From Chlorops oryzae (taxonomy: Eukaryota; Arthropoda; Insecta; Diptera; Chloropidae), in contig CM035807.1 of the NCBI GenBank assembly GCA_020466095.1, forward strand, positions 97,447,381 through 97,511,380: DNA of 64,000 bases. Direction: 5' to 3'. Position numbers and translations under genes: made by a program. Below, one piece after another: positions 1 through 14,650 of the stretch (positions within the stretch are counted from its first letter, which is position 1; each line of letters begins with the position of its first letter). The notes under the pieces were generated by a model. The model had not been told where the DNA came from. It did not search any database and was given only the letters and a program-made list of their open reading frames with translations.

Positions 1-2889
1 AGGAGTATCTCTACTTACATATATGATAAAAATAAAAAAAAGAAGTTATAAGTGTGGCTAAAGAGGAATTTGAATTGATGCTATTTAGAATGAACAAAGG
101 GTCGTGGTTTCGCTGTTTACAAATGATTGCCTATTAATTTCTTTGTGAGCATTTATAAAAGTTTTAAATTGGGCTTGAGAAGTTTTTGTCCTTTTTTTAT
201 TTTTTTTTTTTTTTTTTTGATAATGGAATTGAAATTTTATCGGAAAAGCTCGTATTGTAGACGGGACGCCATAGTGTCTCAAAGAATAGAATAGTAGGTG
301 TGAGTTTCGATTACTTATGAAGAAGTGTTCTCTTCAAGAGCAGGAAAAGAAAAGGTTCGTTGATTGACAAGCCGCTTTCCAAATTGGCAAGTCCTAAAGC
401 GCTTTAACTTCCTGAAGAAGAAAGATTTTTTGCTCTAAAACTTTCTACATATCAAGAACAATTTTGCATGTTGAAAATGTTTTTTGATCAACCACACTAA
501 AATGCTTGTTGAAAGCGCCTTACATGCCAAATGGGGAAGCACCTTTATCCTTCAATTTTAATGGACTCCTTCAAAACCAAAAAAACAAACAAACAAAAAA
601 AACACTATTATACACAAAAGAGTATATTGCAAACAGATGCCTTTAGTTTCGGTCTATAGCAAAACGATTTAAAAATCAAATTCACACCATTTTGCGGTGA
701 TGATTTTCAAAAAGCATTCATTAAAGATATTCTTTGTTGTGACATTTATCGTGAAAACGCCATGGAGTGTAACACAAAATCCGCAGGACTCCATAGCACA
801 CACTCCTTAATTTTGAAAATGAAAAGAAAGAAAGAAACAAAAAACAGACAACGTGGTGCCTGCCTATAGAAATTATTTTGGGGTGTGCCTCAATGCAACA
901 ATTACCCATATTTAGCCCACAATTGTGACAATTGCATTGCATTGCATTCGATCATTAACAAACCGGACTATTAAAGAGGCGAAAACAATAACGAAATTTC
1001 GAATTTCCTCGAAAAGGCATCTGCTTTGGTTTTCATCGAACAAAAGCGAACGGTTCAAAGGTGTTAAACTGGCGAAAATTTTTGTTGAAAAGTCAACAAA
1101 CAGAGCAAAAGCAAGAAAATGCCTGCTCGGTTGTTTGACAATTTGCCTTTTTAGGTTCTTTGTTCATTTGTTTATTTGCTTTTCGGTTCCATAAACCACA
1201 CACACACACACACCACACACGCCGAGAGAGTATAATTTTTCATTTAGAAAGAAACACAGACGACACCATCTCGACATAAATTATCATAAATTGCAAACAT
1301 ATGAAATAGCACAATTTTGAGTGGAACTGCATTTCAGCTGCTCCTGGTTTCTTATGCCGTTCGTATAATTTTCCATTTAACTGCCACTTTTCCACTCAAA
1401 TGGCTTGCCTATTGCATTGATCAACGAAAAATAACTGCTGCAAAAGAGATTCCAACTGGAACAAATCGAAAAGAAAAATATTCAAGAACTCTATATTTAA
1501 CTGCCTTTTCCACAATTGCCTGCTCGCTTGCGATTGCAATTGTTGGACTCCTTACGTTCCCCCGCTCTAGCACGTGATTACAGGTTATTCAATAATAAAT
1601 TGCACACCCCTAGCATTTGTGTCCTTCCCTCTCATTCTCTCTCTCTTCTTTTTCACTCTGAAAAACTATATATTTATTCAATCGTTCAATGATATTATTT
1701 ACTTTACCATTCAGACTACGAGGGCCATAGCGTATGCTTCTTTTTTTTTTCTTTTTTCTTTCTTGTTTTTTTATGTTGACCAACAATGGCTGGCGCATTT
1801 GCTGTAAATCGCTAAGCAGCGGCATAATGAATGTTTTGGCAACGTTTTCAACCATTTTTAAAAACTATTTTCGCTTATAATTGCTTACGGCGAACGTGGT
1901 CGATTGCATGTAATGCCATTGCTCCTCTTTTATGAATGTAATGTACATATGTACATTCGTATGTTCGTTTATGTGTCTGCTGCAATTATTTCAGTTGTTA
2001 AGCTGGCAACAGTTTGCACGCGGCAGAGAGAGAGCTCGTCTAATTATAGACACGCAGACATCGTCCATTCATCCAATTGCTAATTGCTTATAATTAACAG
2101 TTTTTCTATTATGCTAAGAAAATCGGCTTATGAAAAACTTTTGCACATGAGGTCATTGCGGAGCGTTTGAATGAAAGCCGCAAAACATATCCGCAAAGCA
2201 TTGGGAAATAAAATTAAGATAGCTTTGGTTTATTTTTTTTTTTTCCAGTTGACGTAAAGGTCATTGATGTTATACTTATGCTGTCACGGTATTAGTGGTG
2301 AACAAGCCAAGGTCCCGAGGCTAAAAGGGGGCACTGAGCTTTAAAAATTGGTCATGCCGAATAAAAAGGAGCTCAGAACTTGTATGAGGAGGACATTTCG
2401 TTATAACCTGAATCCCAAGCGAGTCACTCAGGCGCAGTTCTTCGTTCCTGTTTATCGTGTAGGGATTCTCCATAAAGTATTAACTGGGAGTCTTGGTAGG
2501 ATGCAATGATCCTGAGACCGATACCTTCAGTAGTGTAGCTTCTGGCAAGGCCTACCTTGCCGATAAGGTCGACACTAACAGCAATCCATAACAGGCTACT
2601 TATCAGTCTTCTTCCACCTCGATATATCGAGTTGCTCGTTAGAAAAAAACATTGATCATTCTATACCCAGAAGCTCTTCGATCGCAGACAACTCTATCTG
2701 AAGGACTGTCTGGTAGCTTAACCTGGCAGCCCTACCACGAGGCCAAGTTGTACAGACTTACCACCCATATCTTCAAATCAACTGATTACTGAAACCGAAC
2801 TGCCCTGTTTCTCTAAGGAATTAAAAGGATAAGGTTTTTTTAAATATATTGAGAGTCGTAGCCTTGATTTACTATCAAAATTATCGACA
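1..2889. other. Gene-free stretch
   Basis: I see no gene. The sequence is AT-rich with T and A homopolymers near 190-220 and 1740-1770, a TTGCA run near 930-948 and a CA repeat at about 1196-1214. Open frames are short (under 90 codons), overlap on both strands and carry no recognisable domain. The segment 2280-2800 has a more even base composition and could be an old repeat, but I could not assign it. Confidence 0.6.
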
Positions 2890-2897
2890 GTTTCAAG

Positions 2898-3384
2898 CAG
2901 GGACGTGAACCGGGTGGAAAATTTTGTCGGTTTGGTTCGGCGGTTCGAACCGTGTTGGAACTTTTGGATTGGTTCGTAAAACCGGTTTTTCTACTTCTTT
3001 GAACCGGAGTTTCGGTTCGGTTCATCGGTTCGGGAATTTCTCAAACTGAAAAAATTTGTTAGCACGTGTTCCCACTTCTAAAGCAATTTTTTAACATTTA
3101 AGGTTAAAATTTGCACAATAAAAAGTTAGTGGTGGCTACCTTACTGATATTAGAGATGGTATCGATACTAATTTCATAAAAATATCGACTTAGTTTTTTT
3201 TCTTTTGGCCTATGGGAGCGACCACTGTGCATGGCTGCAAGCAAAAATGAAACCCTTTACAAAAAGGGGTTCGGTTTTCGGTTCGGTTCAAACTTTTGTG
3301 AAAAACTTCGGTTCGGTTGATCAGCAGATAAAAGCGGTTTTCTGGTTTAAAACCGGTTCGTTTCAAAACCGGTTCACGTCCCTG
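2898..3384. mobile_element. Non-autonomous hAT element (MITE), 487 bp
   Basis: The element begins CAGGGACGTGAACCGG and ends CCGGTTCACGTCCCTG, a terminal inverted repeat of the hAT type (CAGGG start). It is flanked by a perfect 8-bp target duplication, GTTTCAAG, at 2890-2897 and 3385-3392, which is the hAT hallmark. The inside is dominated by GGTTCGG and AACCGG motifs repeated on both strands, so much of it can fold back. It has no transposase frame and would depend on an autonomous relative. One TATCGATA palindrome lies at 3160-3167. The perfect duplication suggests a fairly recent insertion. Confidence 0.9.
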
Positions 3385-3392
3385 GTTTCAAG

Positions 3393-6300
3393 AGTAATTG
3401 GACATCGCTTTTCCATCTGTCTAAAAATATTATAATTTTTCGGGATTTAGGTCTCTATGCTGTACTTACAATCAGTTATTTCCTAGGGTATCACGAAAGT
3501 GAAAAAAATCGATTTTCTTTCCTACTGTTATCTATGCCTATCGATGTTGCACAAATATGTAATGTAAATTGTGCTCCTTTTTACTATAGATATATTTCAC
3601 AACAGGTTTTAGGGCAGTATATGATTTTTCTTCATCCTTTTTGCCTTCGTTATCTGACTTGAGTTGATGGTTTCACTCATTAAAGGTTCACTAAATTTTC
3701 CAGCTATTTGTAAAAAGTATTATCCAAGCAAAACCACACCAAGTTCTCTTGATTCTGAGTAATTTTTAGAATATTGAATTCAAATTTATTTTCACAGAAT
3801 TATAAGCTCAGCGTTGCCCCATTTGCATATTACCCAGACAAAGAAAATGGTGAAAAATTACAAACTTGCGGTCGTTCATTTGATTTCCTTCTTTTTTTAT
3901 TTCAAACATTTTTCACGCTCAATGAAATCCGCCATCGTCTCCTCAGTGCAGAATCTCCATCAAATTTATGCTTCCCTGTAACAAGTCCTGTATATGGCCA
4001 TTGTTTATTATCATATTTTACAGAAGATTGAACGCGTTTTTTTTTTCTATTTGCTCTCTTACAGATATCTTTAGCAATTTCCGAAGAGCACCTGTGACCG
4101 TTGCATACGCCATAATCCACTTGGGGAGGGGGAAAAAAAAAAATTGGGGAAAAAGTATGAGAAAAAATACGAAGAAGGAGGAAATAATAAAGTTCGCTTG
4201 TCAGTTTAGCAGCCATTTTGCGGTTCACATAGCACTCACCCCGACATGCTTGTTATCGTGGTAAAAAAAAATCCAATTTCCCTGCCGCCCACATAATTTT
4301 TTCCACGGGATTTCCTTTCACGATTTGCTGGCTTTATTTTTTTATTTATTATTTTTTTTTTTTTGGTTTTTTGTTGATTTTTCTTTACCCCGGAAACAAT
4401 AAAAACTTTTTTATGACACTCGAAGGTAAGGCGCAGGAATGTAGAATATGACTTGAGTGTCCTTGTGATAAATCCGCTTCAATTTGTTGCGTTGAAATTG
4501 TTCACTGGCTGAACGGTTGGACCACCGGGGGGGAGGTGGTGGTTTGAATGTTATTATGTCATAGCTTAGTGCATTCTTTAATGGACGAGCTTCGGGGGTT
4601 GAGTCGATGTCTCACTCATTGGCTTCATTAAATGTGCGTAGCGTTCATCCGTCGTCGTCGTCGATTTTTTAAAGATATTTTTCGATGTTTTTTTTTTCTT
4701 CGATTTTTTCCAGGATTCAGTTTATTACAGTTTAATTAATTTCTCCCGTTTTCCTTCTCGTTTGGATTGTTGGTGGCCACATTTTCTGGCATGGCATGGG
4801 ACATGTCTCAATTACGGCGCACAGTTAATCGTAAAAGAGAAAAATCCTTGCACTGATTTGTAGCAGATGAAACCAAACGCTGGACGGTGGTATTAAACGC
4901 GAATGTCCTGACTATAAAAATGCGTTCATCCTTGTGTGTTGTTGGCGATTTCCTTCGTCGGCTGTTGGTTGATGCTGATGCTACCGATGCTTGTCTCAGG
5001 TGTGCACGTTCGTCGAGTTGATCCATTTATGGCTTTTGTTCCGTTTATTTTTTTCTTCTTCTTTTTAAGTTCACTTCGGACCGTGTAGAGTTGATGAAGT
5101 CAGTCAAGTCAGCAGTAGGGTTCAAAATAAATACACTGAGAGAAAGGTACAAAAAGCAAGAGCGGTATTGAAGCCTTTAGATCTTTCATGTTAATTTCGA
5201 ACAAAAGCAAGGGGAGTTTTAGAAGTGCCATCAGTGTATACAGCATCAAAAAAAAAAAAAACACCTAAGGAAAATTTTCTCAGTGTATATTCGTACATGA
5301 CCACAACAGCGTTGCAATCGGTGGCATTAATTTGCTGGAATTGTTGGACTGGATTTATGGCCTATTCGGTGGCAGTCAAAATGATGTCCTGTTTGCTTTT
5401 TTGCTTGCTCGATTGCTTCTCCATTGTTTTGCTCTTTTTTTTTGGTTTATTTTTTCTTTTGTCCTCCCCTGAAACGAAAGGGTGCAACAGCACTTCAATA
5501 TCCTGCTTTTCCAAGGATAAGCATGTAATTGCAGTAAAATGCTTTTCCGCTCATTTTTTTAATTAATTTTCTTTCAAAGAAACGAGACCTTCTGTCTTAT
5601 AATCAAAAACACTCTAGAGAAGACTATAAAACCCATTCGAGCATAATCATTTTGCGATGCCCTTTGCCTTTGCCCCTTTTTCTTCTTCTTCTTAAGTCCA
5701 TCTCTCGTATTTTTTTTTTTATATCTCTGCTTGGATTTTTCTTCTTCAGTTGCTCTTTATGGCTTTTCTTCTATTCCAATTTATTAGGGATTTACAGGAT
5801 TACCGCTTTTATGCCTAAGCCAATATACGAGTGCGTATTCAATTTACCGCAGAAAAAGATTCGTAAGAGCGCGAGAAATCCTTTGGAATCCATTCTATAA
5901 TTCAGGTGAAACATTGCAAATCCCTGACCAACCGCTGGCACGCATACTTACGGCGGCTTATTGCTTTAATTTCATGTAGTCTTAGGCAAAAGGTACGGGT
6001 ACGAATCGTTTTGACGGGAATGAGCAATTTGGATACACATTCCGAATAATTGTGGGATTATGACAGGAATCACGTGGACGTATGACGACGGCGCGCCCGT
6101 TTCATCAAACATTCCTCGTTGAAAAGAGGCGTTTTCACAACACACACACACACACACAAATACAATTACTCACAAGAAAACACTCGTGCACCATTTTTGA
6201 TTTTGATTCATTTATGCAAATTTGTAGATTCGAAATTTTTCGTCTACTGTTTACTTTTCAGCATATGCGTTAAAGTCAAATAACTTGATGTCGGAGACAT

Positions 6301-8230
6301 ACGAGAGCAGCTACCACAGACTGACGTTAATTCCATTCATTTTATGTAAATTTTCCCTGTGCTGAATGGATGGTGCAGAATGCAGACCTCGTTTGCCGAC
6401 ATTGTTAATCCTTTTGTTTATAATAAATTAAATAAAAAGTCAATAAGAAAAATGGAATGAGTATTCTGTTGAAGGCTGAAGGCTGGCGAACGACCGATGT
6501 TGTCGGGACCACAATTTTAATTACGCGAGAACTAACAACAGCCACTGGAAGGTCTATGCAAATATTTACACACAAACACATACACGTTATTAAAAAATTG
6601 TTTCCTTTCTCGTGAAACGATTTTACCCAGCAAACATTCTCGATTGCGAAAGACTCTTCCGAGGCGAAATTTTTTTCGTTGCTGGGTACTTGGACAGCCT
6701 GAAGTAATACTTCAAGAAGATAGCAGGCAATATAAAGTTTATGTTTATTTTTTCTGAACACCTTAAAACACATTTCTTATGGGCTTTGAGCTTCTAATCA
6801 CGAAAACCGTATTTAAAAAAAAAACTTTGCCAATTATATATGGATTTTGAAGGCTAATATATATCTGATTTTATTGGGCAAGGAACCAACTTTAAATGAA
6901 AAATACAAAAAAAGCATGATTTCGATTGTGGTCGATTTCTTTTTATTCCTATAAATGAACAATTGCATGAAGTTTTTTCTAAAAATTCGGATTTTTTTAA
7001 GATTAAAGGTGTATATGGAGCTTTTCACAGAAAATGATACTTATGTCCCGTACAAACAGTAGATTAAAATAATCTTTTCATCCAATTAAACATTTAAACA
7101 TAAAAAAAAATCATGAATATTATTTGTCGCGTACGTGGAATGCTCCATATAATCTTATTTTCTTAAGCGATCTGTATATATCTGTATACCGAATATGTAT
7201 GAAAAAATGTTAGAGATGTTAATTTTCTTTAATTTCAAGGATAATTTCTTCAATTAGGATGATGCATTTGCAAACTGTTGTCATTGGTTACGATATCGTT
7301 CTCTGCACGCTTTGTATTTCCACGAATTTAAACTAAGTGAGAATTATAGAAAAAAAATTTTGTCTTTAAGATTCTCTTTCGAAAAAAAAATGCACATAAC
7401 TAGTAATATCTTCTGAGGTGCTGTCTAGATTTTTCATAAGAAGGTCGCTAAAGAGGCGGCACTTATTAGGCCCACGATGACACCAGGATAGAATTTTCCA
7501 TCCGAGCTTTACCTTAGAAAATTTCATAGGCTCTGTCATCGCGAATATAGGGGCGCTAAATTAGGGCCAAGATCAGCCTGATCGGGTCAAAATTTTGGGG
7601 ACCTGTCTAGAGCCAGCCTATAGAGTTACATAGAGTTATCTATATTGTGGCAAATCTAGCTTGGCCCAAGCTAATCACGACACTTCTCTAGGCAATTTTC
7701 CAGCCGAGATATAACTTGTTGGTAGAGTTGAGAACAACATCGTCTATTCTTCTTCCAAAAGAGTCGAGTAGACAACGTCTTGACGAACGTTCGCCCAAAT
7801 ATCGTCTAATTGTTTGCTGGGTTATTTTGGAATATATATACATACATACGTCGCTATGCTGTGGCAATCTGTTCTCATTCTCATTCGTTATTTAACTCAA
7901 AGAAGGTCCTTTCTTATTTGAAAAAGCGACGCTCAGACATTCACATGAGCTGAAGATCCTTTATTTTTTTTACCTCCACGCTTTGTTGAGCATAAAAAAT
8001 TGCTGACTTTGCTTCGAAACATTTTCATTGAAGACGAATTTCGTTATCTCTACACGACTTTTCACACTTTATTTATGAAAATCTCTTGGGTTGGATGGAA
8101 AACGCCGGAAACGCGTTTCGGCTTGTTTTTATTTTTGTTTTTGATTTTTCACCATTCGCTGCATTCAAAGCGCGAAAGAGCAGTCAACTTGCTATGGAAA
8201 AAAAAAAGATCTTCATGAGCTGATAGTTGC
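3393..8230. other. Gene-free stretch
   Basis: I see no supported gene. There are poly-T and poly-A runs (for example about 4340-4370 and 5250-5262) and a short CA repeat near 6141-6158. Several frames of 60-120 codons overlap on opposite strands and lack domains, splice context or codon bias. Confidence 0.55.
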
Positions 8231-8231
8231 T

Positions 8232-8279
8232 TATAAAGTACGCCTCCGAATTGAAGAGTACACCCCAACGCAGTCAGTT
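8232..8279 (+). promoter_or_regulatory. Possible core promoter (TATA plus initiator), weak
   Basis: TATAAA at 8232-8237 is followed by TCAGTT, a good fly initiator, at 8274-8279. The TATA box would lie at about -44 relative to the initiator A, whereas about -30 is usual, so the pair is suboptimal. A CAG/GGCA repeat follows at about 8300-8335. No convincing coding exon follows within a few kilobases. If real it would be a first non-coding exon of a gene extending elsewhere; it could equally be chance. Confidence 0.15.
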
Positions 8280-8350
8280 TAGCGGAATAGCAGACTATCA
8301 GGCAGGCAGGCAGGCACTCAGGCAGGCAGCAGCACTTTTGCAGGCCCTCA

Positions 8351-11300
8351 GGATCCGAAAGCGTTAATGTGAATTATTAATAAGAATAAAGGATGCTTCG
8401 GCTATGCTTTGATAACAAATTTGTGCGCTAAATGCCGACTGCAGCATTGGCAATTGGCGATTGGCGATTGGCAATTGTTGTTCACTGCTGCGTTGCATAC
8501 TACAGTCAGTACAGTACCTGTAACTGTTGACCGCCAACGGTTATCAAGATCACAAGTTGATCGGCATAGAGGGGATGAACGGGAATAGCGCAAGGGATTT
8601 ATTATTATTATTTTTTTATTTTTGTTTGAAGTCTTAGCTTAGGATTAGCTTAGCGGTCTTCCATTGAAGAGAAGCGAGAAGCTAATCAGGCGGTGAGATT
8701 CAAGTATGAACCGAACGGACGAAGGCAGAAGAAATTTGTGAAGAAAAAAGTGTTGCGGCATGCAACAAAAGGCCGCAAAGTTTCGATGCGATTTTGCCGG
8801 TTTCGCGTTGATTTAAACGCGACGCAGATAAGCCTTGAAGGAGCATACATTAAAAAAGCATAAATCAATGCGATAAACATGATTTGGCAGCCACCAAGCC
8901 AATGGCTTGAGGAGTTCGATTATTATTGCGCACATTTCGAAGGCGGATTTTGTTGCATTCATTGTCTTGTCTCCCCTTCCGAGTGCCGTTGAATTTTTGT
9001 GGAAAATATCCAAAGCACGATTTTCTTTCTCAAAAGAAACATTTCATTTTGGCAGCTTTAAGTGGGAATGTCCATTGTGAACAAATTTTTTTAATGAATT
9101 CACAAATGGAACAGACCAATTTAAAGAACTGATTATGTTAGATCGCTCGCCAGACACGTGCCTCAAAATTTTCTTAAAAGCACTTAGGGCCCATTAAAAA
9201 GAATGAATACTCAGGAGTTGCTTCCGCTTCACAACAAACAACAAAAAACGAAAAATTTCGGTTTCAACACTTCAGAAGAATAATGTAACAGCGCATCGCA
9301 TTAAAAGTGCATCCGTTTGATCTGCTTAATTTCCTGAAAATATGAAAATTTCAACCACAAGAGTCTACCATATTTTTTTTTTTTTTTTGTGATTCTTTCC
9401 TCCGCACAAATTTACTGTCGCAATCTGGCGTTGCACTTGACTTATTTATATAATTTATTCCTTCCACTAACCGACAGCACCCTCCACGGATAAATAGATA
9501 ACTCAAGTGCTTCTAGAGGAAAATACGCTTTTTCCCGAATATGAAAACTAAATTGAAAACTCGTTAAAAATCCATAATCCGCAAAGAATATTTTACGCTA
9601 CAAAAAATAGAAGAAGAAGAAAAAATTTCAGATAATCTTAAGAGAATAAATTCCGCAGCGTACCTACCTACTGTGCGAGTGCGTGTGCATGTGTCTGTCG
9701 GTCTATGACGCCAAAGCGTTTTCCGCTGCAACCGCACAAAACCCCACAAATAAGTTTCGTGTTCAATCCTCTGGCTCTGCTCTGAAAAGCCAGCTAAAGG
9801 GGGAAATGGCTTTCTTAATGACTCACCGAACACTTAAGGGCGACCAGACGCATCCGAAAACGAAATACCAGAACACCGCCGCCGATCGCAGCTCTTCAGG
9901 GTATTTTCGACAGAGAAATCGCTAATCGCTTGAAAATCTCACAAAACACACAAAGGAAGCGGAAAGCGACCACTAATCGTTGTAGGGGCCTTTGTGTTGG
10001 GCTCTTTGGCGCTAGGCTGCTTAATTAATAATTTTATTGCATTTTAATGGTGCATATTATGGCAGAGAAGAAACGAAAACAAAAGAATTATTTCGAAAAA
10101 AAATAAAAAAATAAATACAAAGCCCAAGGAGTACAATTTTACGATGCGGAGTGGATTGCTGGCCGCACTTGAGATTCGCCTGGTCTACGATTTTCGAACG
10201 CCTCGCCTTCGTTTAATTAAGAAGCAAGGCAGATTTATAACGCCTCCCTCGCCATCATGATCGTCCATCACCTTCTTCTCGTCGCTTTATCAGCATAGAT
10301 TTTACGATTTTTAAGTGAATTGAAATTTAATTAACTTTCGACAGTACAATGGGAATACGATGGGGGTGCGATGGGGGTACGATGGAAACCAGGAAGCGAA
10401 ATCGCGAAATCCACAAACGAATGGAACGGATTGAATGAAGAAAATACATAACGTCATTCGTTCGATGTGGGCCAATTCGCTTTGATCTTTTATTGCCATC
10501 ACCAATGACCCCAATTAAGCGATTGATGATTGAAGTGATTGCGCTAAAAGCAACAGTTTTTCTTGTTGAAAGCAAAAATTGATTTCAGTTTCGACCGATT
10601 TTATGAGTTTTCGAAAACAATTAAAAAATATTCGAACAAATATTTATATTGTTGATACAATTTTCCCAAAAAATTTTTTATGGAATTAGTTGTTTTGATT
10701 CAAAGAAAACAATTTTCGATTAGCATAAAAACGACGTCAACATTAATGCCGAATTTACGATTGATATTCAACGCAAGAGAACGAAACCCAATATCGATTC
10801 AATCGGGAAAAGCCGATTTGAAATTTTTGCTATACAATGTTGCGTGGATATGTTTTATGCATGATCTTAGGATTGCATTAAAATCTGCTCATAAATCATA
10901 GATTGATAATAGAGTCCAACTGAAATAACCGTCCTAATCATAGGTCTTCGTAGCCTGTTATCATAAAGCCCCGAAATACCGAGATTCCCCGCCAATTTCT
11001 GGACCCCCTCCAAGCGAAAGATCGTGTGCCGAAATCGCATGATTTTCGGGATTGGATAGAGCCCATTTCCCAATTTAAGACTTTCAAGCTATTTCGTTAC
11101 TTTTAAAGGTGCTGCCCCACTTGCAAGTTAAGTGCTTTTAAAGAGAATTTTTATTTCACTTTCCAAGGATGGTGGATCAAAAAGTGTTTTCAGCAAACAA
11201 AAATTATTATTTATAAAAAGTTTTGGAGCAAGAAACTATGCTTCTTCAGGGGGTAAAAGTGCTTTACCTACTTGCCAAGTGAGGCAACACCTTAAGAATA

Positions 11301-14113
11301 ACTTCCAACTTGATCTGTTTAATAATTTCGTATGGAAGATGTTAATGAACATTTAATTTGATACAATCTGTAAAAAGCATATCTCTGTAAGTCCAATATA
11401 AAAAAGGAGATGACTATAAGTCGGATGGTTTAATGGGAAAATACCCCATGTTAACATCTGAGTTTTTCCCACAATAGTTGAAATCGGGATGACCTACCCT
11501 TTTGATATCCACAAATACCGCAAATATCGGTATTCCGCGGGATTAAATAGATTCTATCCTGCTGATTCTGGGATTGGGGAAAATATGCAGAGCTTAAAAC
11601 CCTATCCTTGTCTTGTGTTATTTCCAAGGATCGTTCTCGGAAACTTGTTGAGATCTTAAGAATTATTAAAAGCCTCTGAGAGAAGAATAAAAAACATGTG
11701 CAAAGGAGGCACCAATTGCCAAATTAGGAACGATTTCGTCCTTACACTATTTCCTTGTCGTAGTGTAGTAGTGTCCAGCCGAAACGTCCGGTGAAACAAT
11801 CAATGATTTCAGCATGACATAGAGCCAGAGCTCTTCCTGATTATACACCAACTTTCTAATGAAAATTACACACAAGCGGCATTGGGCGTCATAAGAGTAC
11901 ATGTCACGAATTGGTAATCAAATTCGGAGTATATCTTCTCCATCGTGTCGATACCTCTATCGATGACAATGCCATTGGAGTTAGCGATAATAGCATTTCC
12001 TCTCGATGACATTGCCATTGCAATTGCGATAAAAAGCACCTTCTCTCGACGGCAATGCCATTGCAATTGAGAAGTACTCGAATTTTCCTCTTGATATCCT
12101 TGGTGAAAAAATTAATGAATTGGTCCTTTATCAGAAAATTTCCGGCTGGGGTAGTATAGTGTTTTATACATTTTTCTGACCATAATATCTGCTGCTGTTG
12201 CAATGTTTGATTCATAATATTAGCAATCGATGAGTTTTTGGCAAAAATATGAGAATGGTGCTCTCTGTACTCTCTGCTTACTTTGAAACAAGCCTTGGAT
12301 TTCCTCAATTGTTCGCCTCCATAAATAAAGGCATCAATTCAATCAACAATTCGTCGCTTTTCGCAAACAATTCCCCTTAATAAATTAAAGCCAAATGACT
12401 TTGCTTATTGCAAATATAAGTTTTGAAGAGAAATTTTTTGGCTGTTAAAACGCCCACTGTGACAGCTGTCCGAAATTCGCAATGACTTTCAGAAATCGAA
12501 ATGCGAAATTTTTTTTAACATGCAAACCCATTAAAATCAAAGGCAAGACAATTAAATTCGATGCCAGCAAAAGCAGGAAAAAGACGGTTTATTGCAAAAA
12601 ATTTAACTTCACTTTTCACACCTGTTCTCGGTCCTGGTATCTCGAGGCATGCGACACTGCCTACGACACCTACACATGCGACACATGCCGCAAGATGTTG
12701 AATCGGTTCGATCTCGAGAAAAATATCGACATGAGGTCCTGTCCTGTAGCAACACCAACAGCCTCAGCCGCCACCCCGCAGAGAGCTGCGGAGTGCGACA
12801 AAATGTACCTACACATGTCGCCGAAGTGTCTCTTACGGTCTTCTGGCGGTGGAACGATTTGTTTACGTTGCCTCGATTTATGTGCAAATATTTTTCAAAG
12901 ATTTTCAAAACATTCACTTCACACAGTGTCTTGTTTCAATAAAAAACTCGTATTTATGCTGCTAATTTTTGTATAATTCTTTTTTTTTTTTTGCTTATTC
13001 ATAGTAGAGCAATGCCGACACTTTTGGGAATTCGGGAGATTTCTTGGCATCTCCAGACGTTGTCGAGATTTGTTTTCGCAGTCGTTATTAATGGACTTCA
13101 TTGCTATGAGGAGTTCCCTTTGTACAATTTTTTTTTTCTTTCACGTTGTTCTCCTTTGCTGCTGGTCTTTACCGTGGCTATTCGATTGTTTTGTGTTCCT
13201 AAATGTCTCTGGAGTGCACTTTTATGTTGCTTTCTGTTGTCTTTATAGGCCTAAAGAAGCCGTTTAAAAGCACGTTTGATGATACCGCTAAATTATGGGA
13301 AATAACGGTTATGGTAGAGCCGAAGCAGTTAAATATGGAATCGCATTGCATTGTGTAAATATATCGAAGTATTCACTCCCCCGGGTATACTGCGATTCTT
13401 CGGCTTTTACTTTACAATTCTCCTAAGAAGTGTGAGACAAGGCAAAGTAGACGGAATAGCCATTTCAGGATTTCAAATAAAGATTTAAGTATATAAACTG
13501 TTGCTTCAACATGGAATCAAGGCGGTCAGGAAAAAGGACTATTCGACTATTGCAAAAAACGATTTTCAATTTCATCTCAGTAGGAAATTTCATTTTAACA
13601 GAAAACTTTCGTATGTAAGAATCAGACTCTTTTCGCTTTGATTTATCAAGGGTGCCTACACTGAGCGAACTTAAACATGATTTTTTTAAAAGGGCGCATT
13701 GTTATTCACAGTCCTTTTGATTTTCGAGAAGAACAAAAATTTCAAACGAAAAATGGTTGAGTCAACAACATTTTGGGTTGATTTGAAAGGAAATATATTT
13801 AATTACATATCTTTACGTTCGGTATAATTCTCAATTGTTTTATAAAATAGAACATATAAGATATTTATTCATCTTAGAAATTTTTAAGCATTGCGAACGC
13901 AGTCACGACAACGGAGTGACAAAATCGGATGAATTTCATCCGATGGCTATTTTTGAGGTTATGTTCAGCAGAGGGCTCTGTGGCTATTTGCTTTGAAAGT
14001 TAAGTAAATTTGTTTTGACATTTCTTCTTTTATTGGTATTTTAGTAAAATTTTTTTTTTATTTTAAAAATTATCTTGTCATTTCAATTATGTCCGGGGTT
14101 AATTCAGCAATTT
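8351..14113. other. Gene-free stretch
   Basis: No gene can be supported. The longest frame is 164 codons at 12482-12976 on the + strand, in a locally GC-richer patch where frames on the other strand and in another phase are also open, so I do not call it. A 134-codon frame on the minus strand at 11904-12308 is partly built from a repeated GACAATGCCATTG-like motif. A T run lies at about 9373-9387. Confidence 0.5.
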
Positions 14114-14650
14114 AAGCCCAAAATCCAACATTGCGAGAGCCCGATGCGAGAGCGCGAGACGAGACGCACACAAATTTCAATACATTCAATCATATGGTTC
14201 AAGCTCCAATGTATCGCACTGCGAGACCTCGTGGCGAGAAAATTTTGAAAAATTTATATTTCTCGTTGCGAGGCATTTTTGACAGGTTAATGATGTAGCT
14301 ATTTTTTGAGTACTCGCTATTGGGTACTCGTTTAAACTAATAAAACAAAAACTGTTCACTGTTCCGTGAAAAATATCTTTTAGAATATTTCGCGAGCTTT
14401 GGTTCATTTTGAAAATTTTTTGAAAATTTTGAATTAAAATTTAAACTCAAGTGAAAGCGTATATTTTTTATGAGTACTCGGTGCTCGTTAGATTGGTACT
14501 TGGTTCAATTATTGCATTACTAGAAGCGAAATTATTCTTTCATCTGCGTGACGCAAAACTCTCATTGGAGATTGAAATGCGTCACGCAAAACATTTTCGT
14601 GACGTCGCGCACTCTCGCATTGGGCTCACGCAATGTTGGATTTTGGGCTT
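14114..14650. mobile_element. MITE family M1, copy 1 (537 bp)
   Basis: The copy has terminal inverted repeats starting AAGCCCAAAATCCAACATTG; the right end is the reverse complement and 28 of the outer 29 bases match. Inside are many GCGAGA / TCTCGC motifs. A second copy lies at 46521-47054 in the opposite orientation and matches through its whole length, which proves a mobile repeat rather than chance symmetry. No target duplication is clear, so the superfamily is not assigned. Open frames inside it, such as 14451-14699, recur in the other copy because of shared descent and are not genes. Confidence 0.85.

Noticed and set aside
11904..12308. 134-codon minus-strand frame
   Set aside because: Partly built from a repeated GACAATGCCATTG-like motif; no family recognised.
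12482..12976. 164-codon + strand frame, Cys-rich in its second half
   Set aside because: Frames in another + phase and on the minus strand are open over the same bases, it has no domain or splice context, and local GC content explains the openness.
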